From: Methanosarcina flavescens
GTDB taxonomy: Archaea; Halobacteriota; Methanosarcinia; Methanosarcinales; Methanosarcinaceae
NCBI RefSeq assembly: GCF_001304615.2
Contig: NZ_CP032683.1
Coordinates: 2,976,001-3,040,000 of the forward strand
DNA: 64,000 nt
Reading direction: 5' to 3'
Positions 44,215-53,606 of this stretch are shown in pieces. The first letter of the stretch is position 1. Each line of letters opens with the position of its first letter. Position numbers and translations under genes: made by a program. Under the pieces are notes generated by a model, which was given only the letters and a program-made list of their open reading frames with translations, was not told where the DNA came from and did no database searches.

Positions 44215-45384
44215 ATGTACGAACTGAAAATCGCTTTAAGGCAGGTTTTGTCCAGAAGAAGGCAAACTTTCTTTGCCATACTGGCAGTTGCCCTTGCAGT
44301 AGCCGTCATTACGGTAATGATGGCTATGCTTTCTGGCTTTCAGGCGGAGCTTGTACAGTCAAGCATTGAGAATAATCCGCATATTGTCATAACTCCTCAA
44401 GATGAGGAAGAAGAGTATATTCATCTTTACAGGTATAATTCAGCCCGGTTTGTGGAAAAAGAAGGAGTTATAGCGGTATCTCCTAAGTACCTTGGTCAGG
44501 CAGCCCTAGAATACAGGGGCAATGCTGAAGGAATTTCGCTTCAGGGAATTGACCCTGAGGCTGAAGATATGGTTATGCGAGTAAGCGAGGATGTAATAGA
44601 AGGAAGTTTCCTGTCGCTTGCCCATACAAGACATGGGATTGTGCTTGGAGACAAACTTGCAGAAAATCTTGAAGTCCAGCCCGGAGATCGTGTGGATGCG
44701 ATTTTTCCAGGTGCGGAAACTACTTCCTTTAAAGTGCTGGGTCTTATTCATACCGGAACTGGTGCAGATGAGGTAACAGCCTATGCAAGGCTCGATTCGG
44801 TGCAGCATTTTTTTGATGAACCGGGCGTTGTGAGCACTATAGGCATCAGGGTTGCAGACCCATACCAGGCTGAGGCTATTGCAGCTTCAATTGAAAGGGA
44901 ATCCGGGTTTGATGCTGTCAGCTGGCTTGAAGCAAATGCTGAAATCCTGAATCTTCTGAATACCCAGAAGATATTTGTAAACATATTCTATTTATTGATT
45001 TATGGAATAGCGGGTTTTGGGATAGCAAATACCCTGATTACAATTGTTGCCCAGAGAACCCCGGAAATCGGGATCCTGAAAGCTATGGGAGCTTCTCAGA
45101 AGAGCATAATGACAGTCTTTCTTTTCCAGTCCTTGATTCTCGGAGCAATAGGGCTTTTGCTCGGCATTGTTCTTGGCTACGTTACAACTGTAGCACTCCA
45201 GAACTACGAAATCGAGGTTCCGCAGGAAATGTATTTCGGGCTCCAAACCCTGCCTCTTGAAGTCGAGCCCCTTAACTTTTTATATGCGGCTATCTTCGCT
45301 TTCATAATCAATATAATTTCAGGCATCTACCCTGCTCGGAAAGCTGCAAAACTCGATCCTGTAGAAGCTATTGAGAGCGCTTGA
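44215..45384 (+). CDS. ABC transporter permease (FtsX/MacB type)
   Basis: This 389-residue permease has one helix near the N-terminus (about 18-42), a large extracytoplasmic MacB-like domain (about 45-255) and three C-terminal helices forming the FtsX domain (about 258-385, with ILKAMGASQKSI). It should pair with a LolD/MacB-type ATPase to move lipoproteins, peptides or drugs. The only suitable ATPase nearby is at 40199, separated by DUF296, a regulator and enolase. AGGAG, 12 bases before the ATG, sits inside a tandem repeat. Confidence 0.9.
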   Translation: MYELKIALRQVLSRRRQTFFAILAVALAVAVITVMMAMLSGFQAELVQSSIENNPHIVITPQDEEEEYIHLYRYNSARFVEKEGVIAVSPKYLGQAALEYRGNAEGISLQGIDPEAEDMVMRVSEDVIEGSFLSLAHTRHGIVLGDKLAENLEVQPGDRVDAIFPGAETTSFKVLGLIHTGTGADEVTAYARLDSVQHFFDEPGVVSTIGIRVADPYQAEAIAASIERESGFDAVSWLEANAEILNLLNTQKIFVNIFYLLIYGIAGFGIANTLITIVAQRTPEIGILKAMGASQKSIMTVFLFQSLILGAIGLLLGIVLGYVTTVALQNYEIEVPQEMYFGLQTLPLEVEPLNFLYAAIFAFIINIISGIYPARKAAKLDPVEAIESA

Positions 45385-45505
45385 TGTAATACCGTTATCA
45401 AAAAATGCTGCCTCAGGAATCTTAAACCAAAATTCTTATCCGATATATTACCCCAAAAATGTTATCCCAAAATCTTTCAAGGAATCTTTTTCCGGCGCTT
45501 AAATC

Positions 45506-46339
45506 TCAAATAATTCCTATCATTTTCAGCCCTACGTAGATCATGAGAAACACAAAGAAATGCTTCAAGTGTTCCGGGTTTACCACATGGGCAATATCCG
45601 CCCCCTTTCTTGCTCCAAGAAATCCTGGGACTACAAGCAAAAACCAGTCAATGAGATTGATATATCCAAGAGAATACGGAGGAAGCCCAGGCTGACCTAT
45701 ACCATTGACTATATATCCTATCGACCCTCCAAAAGAGGTAAACATTATTACTGCAGACGAAGTTCCTACGGCTTTTCGCATATCAAAATGCAGAAAAATA
45801 AGCATGATCGGAATTGCAATTACTCCTCCACCGATCCCAAGAAGCCCTGAGAAAAAGCCTATGGAAACTCCGGCAAGAATATAAAACGTTTGATTAGAGC
45901 TTATTTCACCATTTTTTCGAACTGCAGGCGTCACATAGGTTTTGAGCGCTCCTATTATGACCACGATTCCAAAAATTGTGCTCAGGGTTAAAGCTGATAG
46001 CCTGGAAGCTACAGCCGCTCCCCCAAAACTGAAAATCGAGCCTATGATTCCCATAAGTGTTGCCTGTTTCCACTGGACTGCGTGCTTTTCATGATATTTT
46101 AAAGCAACGCTTATGGAGTTCAACAGGATTACAAAAAGGCTTGTGCCGAGAGCTATCCGTATAGCTATATCAGGCTCCAGCCCGGTTTCCTGCAAAAGCC
46201 AGTACTGGACAGGAGTCATAATAAAGCCCCCTCCCACACCAAGCAGGCCCGAGATAACGCCTGTAAACGCACCTGTGAGAATTAAAATTACAAGATAGAG
46301 AGGATCTGCAGGAGTCATTTCAATCCAGTGTTTTTCCAT
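45506..46339 (-). CDS. TauE/SafE-family anion exporter
   Basis: This 277-residue membrane protein has about eight helices in two inverted repeats. The signature GVISGLLGVGGGFIMTP lies near residue 25 and its second copy GFFSGLLGIGGGVIAIP near 160. The family exports sulfite, sulfoacetate or other organosulfur anions; the substrate is unknown. It is monocistronic and faces the ABC permease tail to tail. Confidence 0.9.
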   Translation of the reverse strand: MEKHWIEMTPADPLYLVILILTGAFTGVISGLLGVGGGFIMTPVQYWLLQETGLEPDIAIRIALGTSLFVILLNSISVALKYHEKHAVQWKQATLMGIIGSIFSFGGAAVASRLSALTLSTIFGIVVIIGALKTYVTPAVRKNGEISSNQTFYILAGVSIGFFSGLLGIGGGVIAIPIMLIFLHFDMRKAVGTSSAVIMFTSFGGSIGYIVNGIGQPGLPPYSLGYINLIDWFLLVVPGFLGARKGADIAHVVNPEHLKHFFVFLMIYVGLKMIGII

Positions 46340-46821
46340 TCCAGTTTCCGAATTCAGGAACAGCCAGATTTAAGAAGAGGTTTCTGGCTGCTTTCTAAAA
46401 GGAGTTGCAAGTTTATTTAAGTTAACAGGCTCGTATAGATGAAAAAAGTACTGTTGCTCATGTTCAAATAAAAATAGCCAGAATTGGCGGAGAGGTTGTA
46501 CCTGAAAAAATAAATCATAGGTTAAGAGGGTAACTGTTTTTCTTAAATAATTTCCCTTCCGGAAACGATTTTACTTTATTAAATTCCTGTCTCAATTTCC
46601 CAGCTGTTTAAAATCAGATAGTTTATTTAAAACGGTTTTACTGTTAAAATAAACTATTTTAGTTAAACCATTCCGTTTATCTGGATAACATTATTTACAA
46701 ATACGGATTGCTCTATTTACAATAGATAAGTTTATAAATTGCTCACCACGTCAGTTTATGAATTATTTGTAACAAACAAATTTATAAATTGATTATCGTA
46801 ATGGGTCTAAGAGGCGTTTTT
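46340..46821. other. AT-rich intergenic region, 480 bases
   Basis: It contains two copies of TTTATAAATTG (46732-46742 and 46781-46791), the second within the palindrome AATTTATAAATT. They could be TATA or operator elements of the next gene. There is no supported gene. Confidence 0.45.
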
Positions 46822-47466
46822 ATGATTAAAATGAAATTACACGGTACATACAATATCTATTATGCTATTCTCGGCATGCGGAACCCCATGAACTCCTGGC
46901 ACCTTATGGACAGCAGCGAGCCTGATGAGGCAGGGAACTGCAAACTCGGAGAAAAGGACCTGAACCTGGCTCAGCGCCTGACCCTTGCAGGGACCGAACA
47001 CAGTAAGTTTTTAAGGTTCATCACGGTCTGCTTTGATATCACAGCCCCACTCTACTGGTGGAAAGAGTTTGATACCTACAAGTTCGCAGAAAAGAACTCC
47101 ACTTCAACAATGCACAAGCTGACCAGCAAGGAACTTGCTCCCCACGATTTTTCCTATGAGACGCTGACCGATTACAGGAACGACCAGATCCGGCACCTGA
47201 ATGACCTTATTAAAGCCTACAAATCCCGCGAAGGCGACAGCGAAGATGATAACGCGTACCGGAAAGCAGTTTTCCGGGAACTTGTCCAAGACCTGCCGAG
47301 TGCATACAACCAGAAAAGGACAGTTGTAACCAATTATGCCGAACTCCGCAATATCTACTTCCAGCGCCGCTACCACAAGCTTGACGAGTGGAGGGATTTC
47401 TGCAACTGGATGAAAGAGACGCTGCCGTATGCAGAAGAGCTCATCTGCCTGGAAAAGAAAAAATAA
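46822..47466 (+). CDS. Phage-like hypothetical protein (214 residues)
   Basis: I recognise this only as a type seen in Firmicutes phages and mobile regions. Conserved-looking blocks are ILGMRNPMNSWHLMDS, LAGTEHSKFLRFITVCFDI, APLYWWKEFDTYK, NSTSTMHKLTS, SAYNQKRTVVTNY and YHKLDEWRDFCNWM. The His/Arg/Ser spacing recalls flavin-dependent thymidylate synthase, but I cannot show that relation. It has more G+C and aromatic residues than its neighbours, which fits transfer. Start 46822 is chosen because AAGAGG lies 7 bases before it; the frame extends to a TTG at 46789. A strong terminator hairpin follows at 47558. Confidence 0.6.
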   Translation: MIKMKLHGTYNIYYAILGMRNPMNSWHLMDSSEPDEAGNCKLGEKDLNLAQRLTLAGTEHSKFLRFITVCFDITAPLYWWKEFDTYKFAEKNSTSTMHKLTSKELAPHDFSYETLTDYRNDQIRHLNDLIKAYKSREGDSEDDNAYRKAVFRELVQDLPSAYNQKRTVVTNYAELRNIYFQRRYHKLDEWRDFCNWMKETLPYAEELICLEKKK

Positions 47467-47557
47467 AATAGAAATATCTTTTCAGTAGCCCCGGCTGGAA
47501 AGAATTGATTTTAGAACCCTTGCTGGGAATAAATTGACCTTAGAACTCAGGCTCTCA

Positions 47558-47586
47558 CCGGTCATGCGGGCATGACCGGCTTTTTC
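47558..47586 (+). terminator. Strong hairpin terminator
   Basis: CCGGTCATGC (47558-47567) and GCATGACCGG (47570-47579) are exact complements with only two bases between, followed by CTTTTT. It lies about 90 bases after the phage-like gene and looks like a bacterial intrinsic terminator. Confidence 0.6.
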
Positions 47587-47921
47587 CCAAAATTTAAGAA
47601 GTTGAAATTTACCCTATTAGCTTTATATTGCAGGTTGTTCTCCAGTTAAATTAGGCTTGATTTCCGTATTTTAGCAAGTCTTTTTTTATAAGGTTTTACT
47701 GTTAATGCGCCTAAAAACTTATATATTTAAGATGCCTGCTACTGTCCTGTATATAATTGTAAATCAGAAGTTTACCTTCATGTTTTTCCCGTGTATACTC
47801 CTTATTTAGTTATTCTCTTTTACTGAGGGAGGGGTAGAACGTGCCCAATGAAGCAGTAATAGTCCGAAAGTCTCTTTGCGAATAAATAAATATATCAAAC
47901 ATTTTACAAATAATTTAAGAG
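47587..47921. other. Intergenic region before the APC permease
   Basis: AT-rich with no supported gene. GAGGGAGGGGTAG at 47825-47837 looks like a ribosome site, but the GTG or ATG after it (GTGCCCAATGAAGC) opens only a short frame. Confidence 0.4.
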
Positions 47922-49262
47922 ATGAAAATGATAGAACTTGAAAAAACAATTTCCTTCAGTCGGGGTATGGGGCTTGCAGTCTGCATGCTTATAGGGACAG
48001 GCATTCTGGCATTGCCAGGACTGGCGCTTGATGCAGGCACGGTACATGAAGCGATCCTGGGCTGGTTCCTTATAGCCATTGCAGCAGTCCCTCTTATTGC
48101 AATTTGTTCCCGCCTTGGCTTGAGATTTCCTTCGACAGCCGGGCTTGCAGGATATTCTGAAGAGGCTGTGGGACCCTGGGGAGGATATGCAGTTTCCTAT
48201 CTTGTAGGGGGCTCATTCTTTTTCGGGCTTCCTGCGGTTGCCCTTATAGGCAGCGAGTATATGGGGCAGCTTTTCCAGCTATCCGGGGTAGAAACTGCGC
48301 TTTTTGCGGTCCTGCTTGTAACCCTGATGTTTCTTTCCAACCTGGCGGGAATGAAGGTTATTTCCATGATCAATTATGCAGCTCTGGCTGTGCTTCTCCT
48401 GCTTATCAGCCTGCTAATAGCCTTTAATCTTAATTTTCTGGGCTCAGGGCTCGAGATTGCCAGCGAGGCTGTTAACGGCGGAGGGAAACTAGACCTGAAT
48501 AACATCTGGAGAGTTGCAGCCCTGCTTTTCTGGGCTTTTCTGGGCTGGGAAAATCTCTCATTCTCTCTGGGAGAGATAAAAGATCCTGAAAAAAACGTTC
48601 CACGCCTGTACTGGCTGAGTTTTGTTCTTGTGACCTCTATTTACCTTGTGCTTGCCCTTATCAGCGCGGGAGCCAGTGCCTCAGGCACAACCCTTGAGGG
48701 TGCAGCCGGGCTTTCCAGCCTTGTATTTTTTGCGCCTGGAGGAGATCTGCTTATCTGGCTCATGGTAATAGTTATTGCAGCCAATGCCTGTTCCTGGAAT
48801 TTTACTGCAAGCCGCCTGCTCTATGCAGGAGGCAGGACAGGCATCTTCCCTGAAATCTTTGGAAAACTTTCAGCAGGGAATATTCCTGTATACAGCCTGG
48901 TTGGACTGTATATTCTTTCAATCATCCTGATTTGCGGAAGCGATCTCCTCAAAATTCCCGTATCAGCCATGATGCTGCTCGTAAACCAGAACTTCGTTTT
49001 CCTCTACGCCTTCATTATAATCGCTTACTGGAAAACCGAAACAGGCTGGCAGAAATGGATCTTTTCAGTTTTTTCATTACTATCCTTGAGTTTTTTAATC
49101 TCAGGGTTTACCTGGAAGGTTACATATCCAATCTTTCTGATTGGCTTAGGTTATTTCAGGTATCTCAGAAGCATAAACAAGGTTCCTGTATCCAGAACCC
49201 CTGTACCGAGAGTCCCTGCATCAGGAAGTTCTGAATCCAGAAATCCTGTATCAGGAAAATAA
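47922..49262 (+). CDS. Amino acid permease (APC superfamily)
   Basis: This 446-residue permease has about 12 membrane helices. The first helix has the unwound site GMGLAVCMLIGTGILALPG, and FWAFLGWENLSFSLGEIKDPEKN is the helix 6 region. The substrate is likely an amino acid or amine. The C-terminal 30 residues are a hydrophilic low-complexity tail made of RTPVPRVPASG-like repeats, reflecting a short tandem repeat in the DNA (49185-49260, units like CCTGTATCCAGAA). The start may be the second ATG (47928), since both have only weak GAGATG-type sites. Confidence 0.88.
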   Translation: MKMIELEKTISFSRGMGLAVCMLIGTGILALPGLALDAGTVHEAILGWFLIAIAAVPLIAICSRLGLRFPSTAGLAGYSEEAVGPWGGYAVSYLVGGSFFFGLPAVALIGSEYMGQLFQLSGVETALFAVLLVTLMFLSNLAGMKVISMINYAALAVLLLLISLLIAFNLNFLGSGLEIASEAVNGGGKLDLNNIWRVAALLFWAFLGWENLSFSLGEIKDPEKNVPRLYWLSFVLVTSIYLVLALISAGASASGTTLEGAAGLSSLVFFAPGGDLLIWLMVIVIAANACSWNFTASRLLYAGGRTGIFPEIFGKLSAGNIPVYSLVGLYILSIILICGSDLLKIPVSAMMLLVNQNFVFLYAFIIIAYWKTETGWQKWIFSVFSLLSLSFLISGFTWKVTYPIFLIGLGYFRYLRSINKVPVSRTPVPRVPASGSSESRNPVSGK

Positions 49263-49484
49263 AATGCTCTGTAGTTTTTGAAGAAGAGGTATTACATCTC
49301 CAGACCGCCTTCTCAAGTTTTCAACACTTTTTTTCTTTTCAGTCTACTTGAATTTATATTCGGCGGACACGAAGACTATATTTTCTTCAACAGCCTTGTA
49401 ATAAGAGATTGGGCTGCGGAATTCTATTCCGTGTCAATTTGATCCTGAGTACTTATGAAAATTCATATACGAAAGGAATTAAAA

Positions 49485-50303
49485 ATGGATGACGTACTCC
49501 TCACGATTTTCCGGGTAAGCTTGTTCGAAACTTTCTATGTTACAGGCTCTCTTATTCTTGCAGGCATAATACTCGGCCTTCTTGAGAATCGTGCCAACCT
49601 CTACGTCCAGAGAACCTTTGGCAGGAAAGGAATTCTGGCCACAGCCTGGATAGGCACTCCCATCCATGAGCTCGGGCACCTGCTGATGTGCTACATTTTC
49701 AGGCACAAAATTAACAGGTTCAAACTCTTCGACCGTAAAGCAAAAGACGGAGTCCTTGGATACGTTAACCATAGCTGGAATTCAAAAAGCCTTTACCAGA
49801 ATATAGGAAACTTTTTCATAGGCATGGGCCCGGTCTTCAGCGGGACCGCAGCCCTTATTTTCGGAATGCACCTTCTCCTGCCAGACTCCTTTGCCAAGGT
49901 TACCGACTACCTTACCCTCGAACCTGCCCGGCCTGACCAGTATATGTTGACAAAAATCTTCGCCCTTACTGCTGACCTTTTTGGAAGCATTTTCTCGGCA
50001 GAAAACCTTATTTCTCTCAATTTCTGGATCTACTTCGCCCTGGCAATCTGCATCTCTTCCCATATAGCCCTGAGCTGGGAGGACCTTAAAGAGGCAGGCA
50101 GGGGTCTGATTACGATCTTCACCTTTATTTTGCTGGTAAATCTGGTTGCCCTTTTCCTCAATGCTGATTTTTCCGGGATTTTTGCGGATATTCTTGCCCT
50201 GAATGTATATCTCGTAGCTTTCTCAATGATTTCAATTGTTTTCTCATTGATCAGGCTGGTTTTGAGTGCTTTTGCGTATTATCTGAATCACAGGCTTTTC
50301 TGA
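49485..50303 (+). CDS. Membrane protein with HELGH zinc-protease-like motif
   Basis: This 272-residue protein has about six membrane helices. The motif IGTPIHELGHLLM near residue 60 is HExxH inside a hydrophobic stretch, as in site-2 (M50-like) intramembrane proteases. The second M50 signature (NxxPxxxxDG) is not seen; FFIGMGPVFSG and SSHIALSWEDLKEAG may supply other ligands. The catalytic role is therefore unproven. The ATG at 49485 follows AAAGGAATT; an in-frame ATG ten codons earlier lacks a good site. Confidence 0.7.
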   Translation: MDDVLLTIFRVSLFETFYVTGSLILAGIILGLLENRANLYVQRTFGRKGILATAWIGTPIHELGHLLMCYIFRHKINRFKLFDRKAKDGVLGYVNHSWNSKSLYQNIGNFFIGMGPVFSGTAALIFGMHLLLPDSFAKVTDYLTLEPARPDQYMLTKIFALTADLFGSIFSAENLISLNFWIYFALAICISSHIALSWEDLKEAGRGLITIFTFILLVNLVALFLNADFSGIFADILALNVYLVAFSMISIVFSLIRLVLSAFAYYLNHRLF

Positions 50304-50637
50304 TCTGGAATAGTTATAATTTCTCTAATGCGGTCAGGTAAACAGCTATCTTTCCGACTGCATAAAAAATGCAAATTCGGTGGGAAGAAAATTAAAACCT
50401 ATGCTGCTTCCCTATCATTTCTTCAATTTCTATCTTAATCATGCACAGCCTGTTAACTTCCATTCCTCAAACTCAAAAGGTCTTTTTCTGCCGTAGTATT
50501 CAGAAAGGACAGTAAACCTCTTTATTTTCTCACTATAATCTTTAAAGAATCTTGCCTGTCCGTTTCCAACAACGCTCCTGCAGGCGGATAGTTAAACTAA
50601 ACATCCAGTACTGCATTATAAGAGGTAATGGGGGACC
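50304..50637. other. Intergenic region before the CDGSH gene
   Basis: There is no supported gene. It ends with GAGGTAATGGGGGACC, the ribosome site of the next gene. Confidence 0.4.
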
Positions 50638-51363
50638 ATGATTATGGGAGCCAATGAGAAAAAAATTATGATTAAGATAATCAAAGATGGACCGTATCGG
50701 GTTACAGGTGGAGTACCGCTTCTCGAGCAGGCAATTGTCACAGACGACACTGGCCACACCAGAGAATTAATTGATATAAAGGAATACCCCCGGCAGAATG
50801 CCTATATCTTATGCCGCTGTGGTTCATCCAATAACAAGCCCTACTGTGATGGGGCCCATCGCAAGACCGGTTTTGATGGTAGCGAAACTGCCAGCAGAAG
50901 GCCTTACCTGGAAAGAGCGGAAACATTCGAGGGCCCTGATCTAAAACTCACTGATGTCTACGAGCTTTGCGATCATTCCCGTTTCTGCCAGCGGTCTGGC
51001 GGAATAAGGAGTCTTATACAAAAATCAGACGATCCGGAAGCCCGACAAACCGCCATAGAGGAAGCAATGATCTGCCCGTCTGGACGGCTGGTTCTGTGGG
51101 ACAAGAAAACAGGCAGACCCTTTGAAAAAGAATTTGAACCATCTATTGTACTGGTTTACGATAAACAAAAAGGTTGTGAAGGCCCTCTTTGGGTTCGAGG
51201 CTATATCCCCATTAAATCTGCAGATGGTGGCATGTACGAATCCCGGAATAGAATAACCCTCTGTCGCTGCGGGAAGTCAGAAAACAAGCCCTACTGTGAC
51301 GGCAGCCACTGGATGGACAACCAGCAAAAGCTGGAGTTCAGGAAGAAGTGGGGTCTGGAATGA
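50638..51363 (+). CDS. Protein with two CDGSH iron-sulfur motifs around a Fer4_19-like domain
   Basis: This 241-residue protein has two CDGSH (mitoNEET-type) 2Fe-2S sites: CRCGSSNNKPYCDGAH near 60-75 and CRCGKSENKPYCDGSH near 204-219. Each has the three Cys and one His ligand. Between them lies a divergent iron-sulfur segment, ELCDHSRFCQRSGG with MICPSGRL, as in Fer4_19/DUF1271. The triple layout suggests electron or cluster transfer in the cytoplasm; no partner is adjacent. GGGGGA precedes the ATG 50638. It opens a block (to 53606) with a different look from its neighbours, perhaps acquired. Confidence 0.88.
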   Translation: MIMGANEKKIMIKIIKDGPYRVTGGVPLLEQAIVTDDTGHTRELIDIKEYPRQNAYILCRCGSSNNKPYCDGAHRKTGFDGSETASRRPYLERAETFEGPDLKLTDVYELCDHSRFCQRSGGIRSLIQKSDDPEARQTAIEEAMICPSGRLVLWDKKTGRPFEKEFEPSIVLVYDKQKGCEGPLWVRGYIPIKSADGGMYESRNRITLCRCGKSENKPYCDGSHWMDNQQKLEFRKKWGLE

Positions 51364-51510
51364 GTGAATTCATTAATTCATAGCGGTTGTTAACTTGCGG
51401 AAGTAGTAGTCTCACATAACGATCAGGCAAACCAAAAGCCAGAGTAAAAGCAATCAATTAACCCTGCGATGAATGCGGTTCATAAATAATTGAAGGAGCA
51501 TATTTAGTGT

Positions 51511-51939
51511 ATGAAACACACTACCGACGCAACTGAATCAATCGAAGACTTCTTTGCCCGCTACACCAGATATCTGACAGAAGGAGATATTGAAGGTCTC
51601 GCGAATATTTACAACTACCCTGCACTTGCCGTAACGGCTAGCGGATGTCTCTCAATCACCGAGCCGCAGCAATCCCGTGATTTTTTCAGCCAGGGTCAGG
51701 AATTTTACCGTTCTCGAGGGATCCATGGTGTTCGCGCTCGCGATATTGTCACATGCATTGAGGTTCCTGGCATCTGGATAGGGCATCTCATTTTAGAAAA
51801 CCTAGATAAGTCTGGTTCTCCGGTTGGAGAGGAGCGTAACGCGTATCAGGTGGTGACGCTGCAAGATGGAACTCGCCTTATTGCTGTCTCTACTCCACTG
51901 GACACCTACAATCCTGACCAGAATAGCGGCGTTAAGTAG
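51511..51939 (+). CDS. NTF2-like (SnoaL-fold) protein
   Basis: This 142-residue protein has the NTF2 cone layout. The N-terminal helix is FFARYTRYLTEGDIEGLANIYNYPALAV, where Asp/Tyr line the pocket in relatives; four strands follow, ending VVTLQDGTRLIAVSTP. The fold serves many small-molecule enzymes and binding proteins, so no reaction is assigned. GAAGGAG lies 12 bases before the ATG. The stop is TAG. The 3' end overlaps a left-strand frame at 51906-52256. Confidence 0.75.
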   Translation: MKHTTDATESIEDFFARYTRYLTEGDIEGLANIYNYPALAVTASGCLSITEPQQSRDFFSQGQEFYRSRGIHGVRARDIVTCIEVPGIWIGHLILENLDKSGSPVGEERNAYQVVTLQDGTRLIAVSTPLDTYNPDQNSGVK

Positions 51940-52256
51940 AGGATACAATATATTGCAAGCAGTATCAAAAGATGTACAAAAATTGCATATGAAAGCCTCG
52001 CGCTGGATCGGCAAGTATGCTCGGACCAAAGAAGATCATCAGGATTGCGCTTGACCAGCCGCCATTCTCCGTGTGCGAAAAAGAAAAGCAAGTCTTCACC
52101 AAACTCCGGCATTACATAGAAGCCTTTCTGAAAGTCGGTGACGTTGAATTGGGTCACATCGTAAAGCGGAATGTGTATGTAGTTCAAGACAAACCCCTGA
52201 ACCGATCTTCGAGATATTCCAGCAGGTATGGGGTCACCGACCAAATCCACTGGCAA
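51906..52256 (-). CDS. Hypothetical frame between the NTF2-like and MFS genes
   Basis: A left-strand frame of 116 codons looks protein-like in its first 80 residues (NYIHIPLYDVTQFNVTDF, then VMPEFGEDLLFFFAHGEWRL), then becomes hydrophobic as it runs into the NTF2-like gene. No ribosome site is seen. It could be a small gene, a fragment left by an insertion, or chance. I do not recognise it. Confidence 0.3.
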   Translation of the reverse strand: MPVDLVGDPIPAGISRRSVQGFVLNYIHIPLYDVTQFNVTDFQKGFYVMPEFGEDLLFFFAHGEWRLVKRNPDDLLWSEHTCRSSARLSYAIFVHLLILLAIYCILYLTPLFWSGL

Positions 52257-52280
52257 TCATGATTACAGGGAATATCACAA

Positions 52281-53606
52281 ATGAAAACGTTTTATCGGCT
52301 TTTAGGAGTAGCTTTTATTGCTATTACCACTACTAATTTTGTGCTGTTTGCCCTGACTTTCTGGGCATATCTTACGACTAAATCCGTAATCTCAACCTCT
52401 GTGATGGCTGGCGTTTATCTAGTGGCAACAGCGCTTTCCGCCAATTGGTTTGGCTCAATAGTAGACCGCTATAAGAAAAAGCACGCCATGATAGGATCAA
52501 GCCTTGCCACACTGCTTCTTTTTACCTCGGGTTTAGTGCTCTTCTACCTGAGTACCGAGGCCGATTTCGCTACAGTGACAAGCCTTCGTTTCTGGATCTT
52601 CGTTCTTATTCTCCTTCCTGGGGTGATAGCCGGAAGCATATACAGCATCGCCATCCCCACCCTGGTAGCTTTCCTTGTTCCTGAGGATAGGCGCGATCGA
52701 GCTAATGGGCTTTTTGGCACGGTCATGGGAATCTCTTTTACCATCACATCATTAGCCAGCGGTCTTGCTCTCGCTTTCGCCGGCATGTCTTTTGTGCTGC
52801 TTACTGCCATCATTTTCACACTTTTTTCTACCCTGATGCTCTGGCTCATACCGGTTCCAGAAAACACCACCTTTAATCCAATAGAAAGTAATCTGAGAAA
52901 AATGGATATTAAAGGTACGATTGAAGCGATTAAAGCCATACCAGGTCTTTTCGCCCTCATTTTCTTCACTACCTTCAACAATTTCCTGGGTGGAGTGTTT
53001 GTAGCTCTTATGGATGCCTATGGCCTGAGCCTGGTGACGGTTCAGGTCTGGGGTTTGCTGTATGGTTTTCTAAGTCTTGGCTTTATCCTTGGCGGCTTCT
53101 ATATCACAAAAAAGGGGTTGGGAGGAAATCCCGTACGCAATTTATTTCGCATTAATATCATTCTCTGGACAGTATGTATTTTTTTTGCTATCCAGCCTTC
53201 GATAGTGCTTCTGGCTGTAGGAGTTCTCATATATATGTTTTTTGTTCCCTTTGTCGAAGCCATCGAACAAACTATTTTTCAGAAAGTCGTGCCAAAGGAG
53301 CGCCTGGGTCGGGTGTTTGGGTTTGCTTACAGCATTGAACTGGCAGCCTCACCTCTCACGGCATTTTTCATCGGTCCAATCGCTCAGTTTGTATTTATCC
53401 CGTTCATGACCACTGGTCGAGGTGTAGAGTTAATTGGCAGCTGGTTTGGCGTGGGAGCAGGAAGAGGTATTGCACTAGTGTTCATACTCACAGGATGCAT
53501 TGGACTTATTGTTACCCTTACAGTTATGCGCTTGCGGCCCTACAAGCTCCTTGCTGCCAGATATAATGAACCTACAAATCTCGAGAATGAAAGAAATGAG
53601 AAATGA
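52281..53606 (+). CDS. Major facilitator superfamily transporter
   Basis: This 441-residue protein has 12 membrane helices, with the loop 2-3 motif GSIVDRYKKKHAM near residue 58 and VPEDRRDRANGLFG near 135. It resembles the MFS_3 drug-efflux group. The substrate is unknown. The ribosome site is CAGGGAAT. It is the last gene of the CDGSH-NTF2-MFS block and is followed by 600 bases of AT-rich spacer. Confidence 0.88.
   Translation: MKTFYRLLGVAFIAITTTNFVLFALTFWAYLTTKSVISTSVMAGVYLVATALSANWFGSIVDRYKKKHAMIGSSLATLLLFTSGLVLFYLSTEADFATVTSLRFWIFVLILLPGVIAGSIYSIAIPTLVAFLVPEDRRDRANGLFGTVMGISFTITSLASGLALAFAGMSFVLLTAIIFTLFSTLMLWLIPVPENTTFNPIESNLRKMDIKGTIEAIKAIPGLFALIFFTTFNNFLGGVFVALMDAYGLSLVTVQVWGLLYGFLSLGFILGGFYITKKGLGGNPVRNLFRINIILWTVCIFFAIQPSIVLLAVGVLIYMFFVPFVEAIEQTIFQKVVPKERLGRVFGFAYSIELAASPLTAFFIGPIAQFVFIPFMTTGRGVELIGSWFGVGAGRGIALVFILTGCIGLIVTLTVMRLRPYKLLAARYNEPTNLENERNEK

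Noticed and set aside
51937-52122. TAG read-through of the NTF2-like gene
   Set aside because: The following open frame is Arg/Ser/Lys-rich, ends in another TAG and lies opposite a left-strand frame, so it looks like chance.
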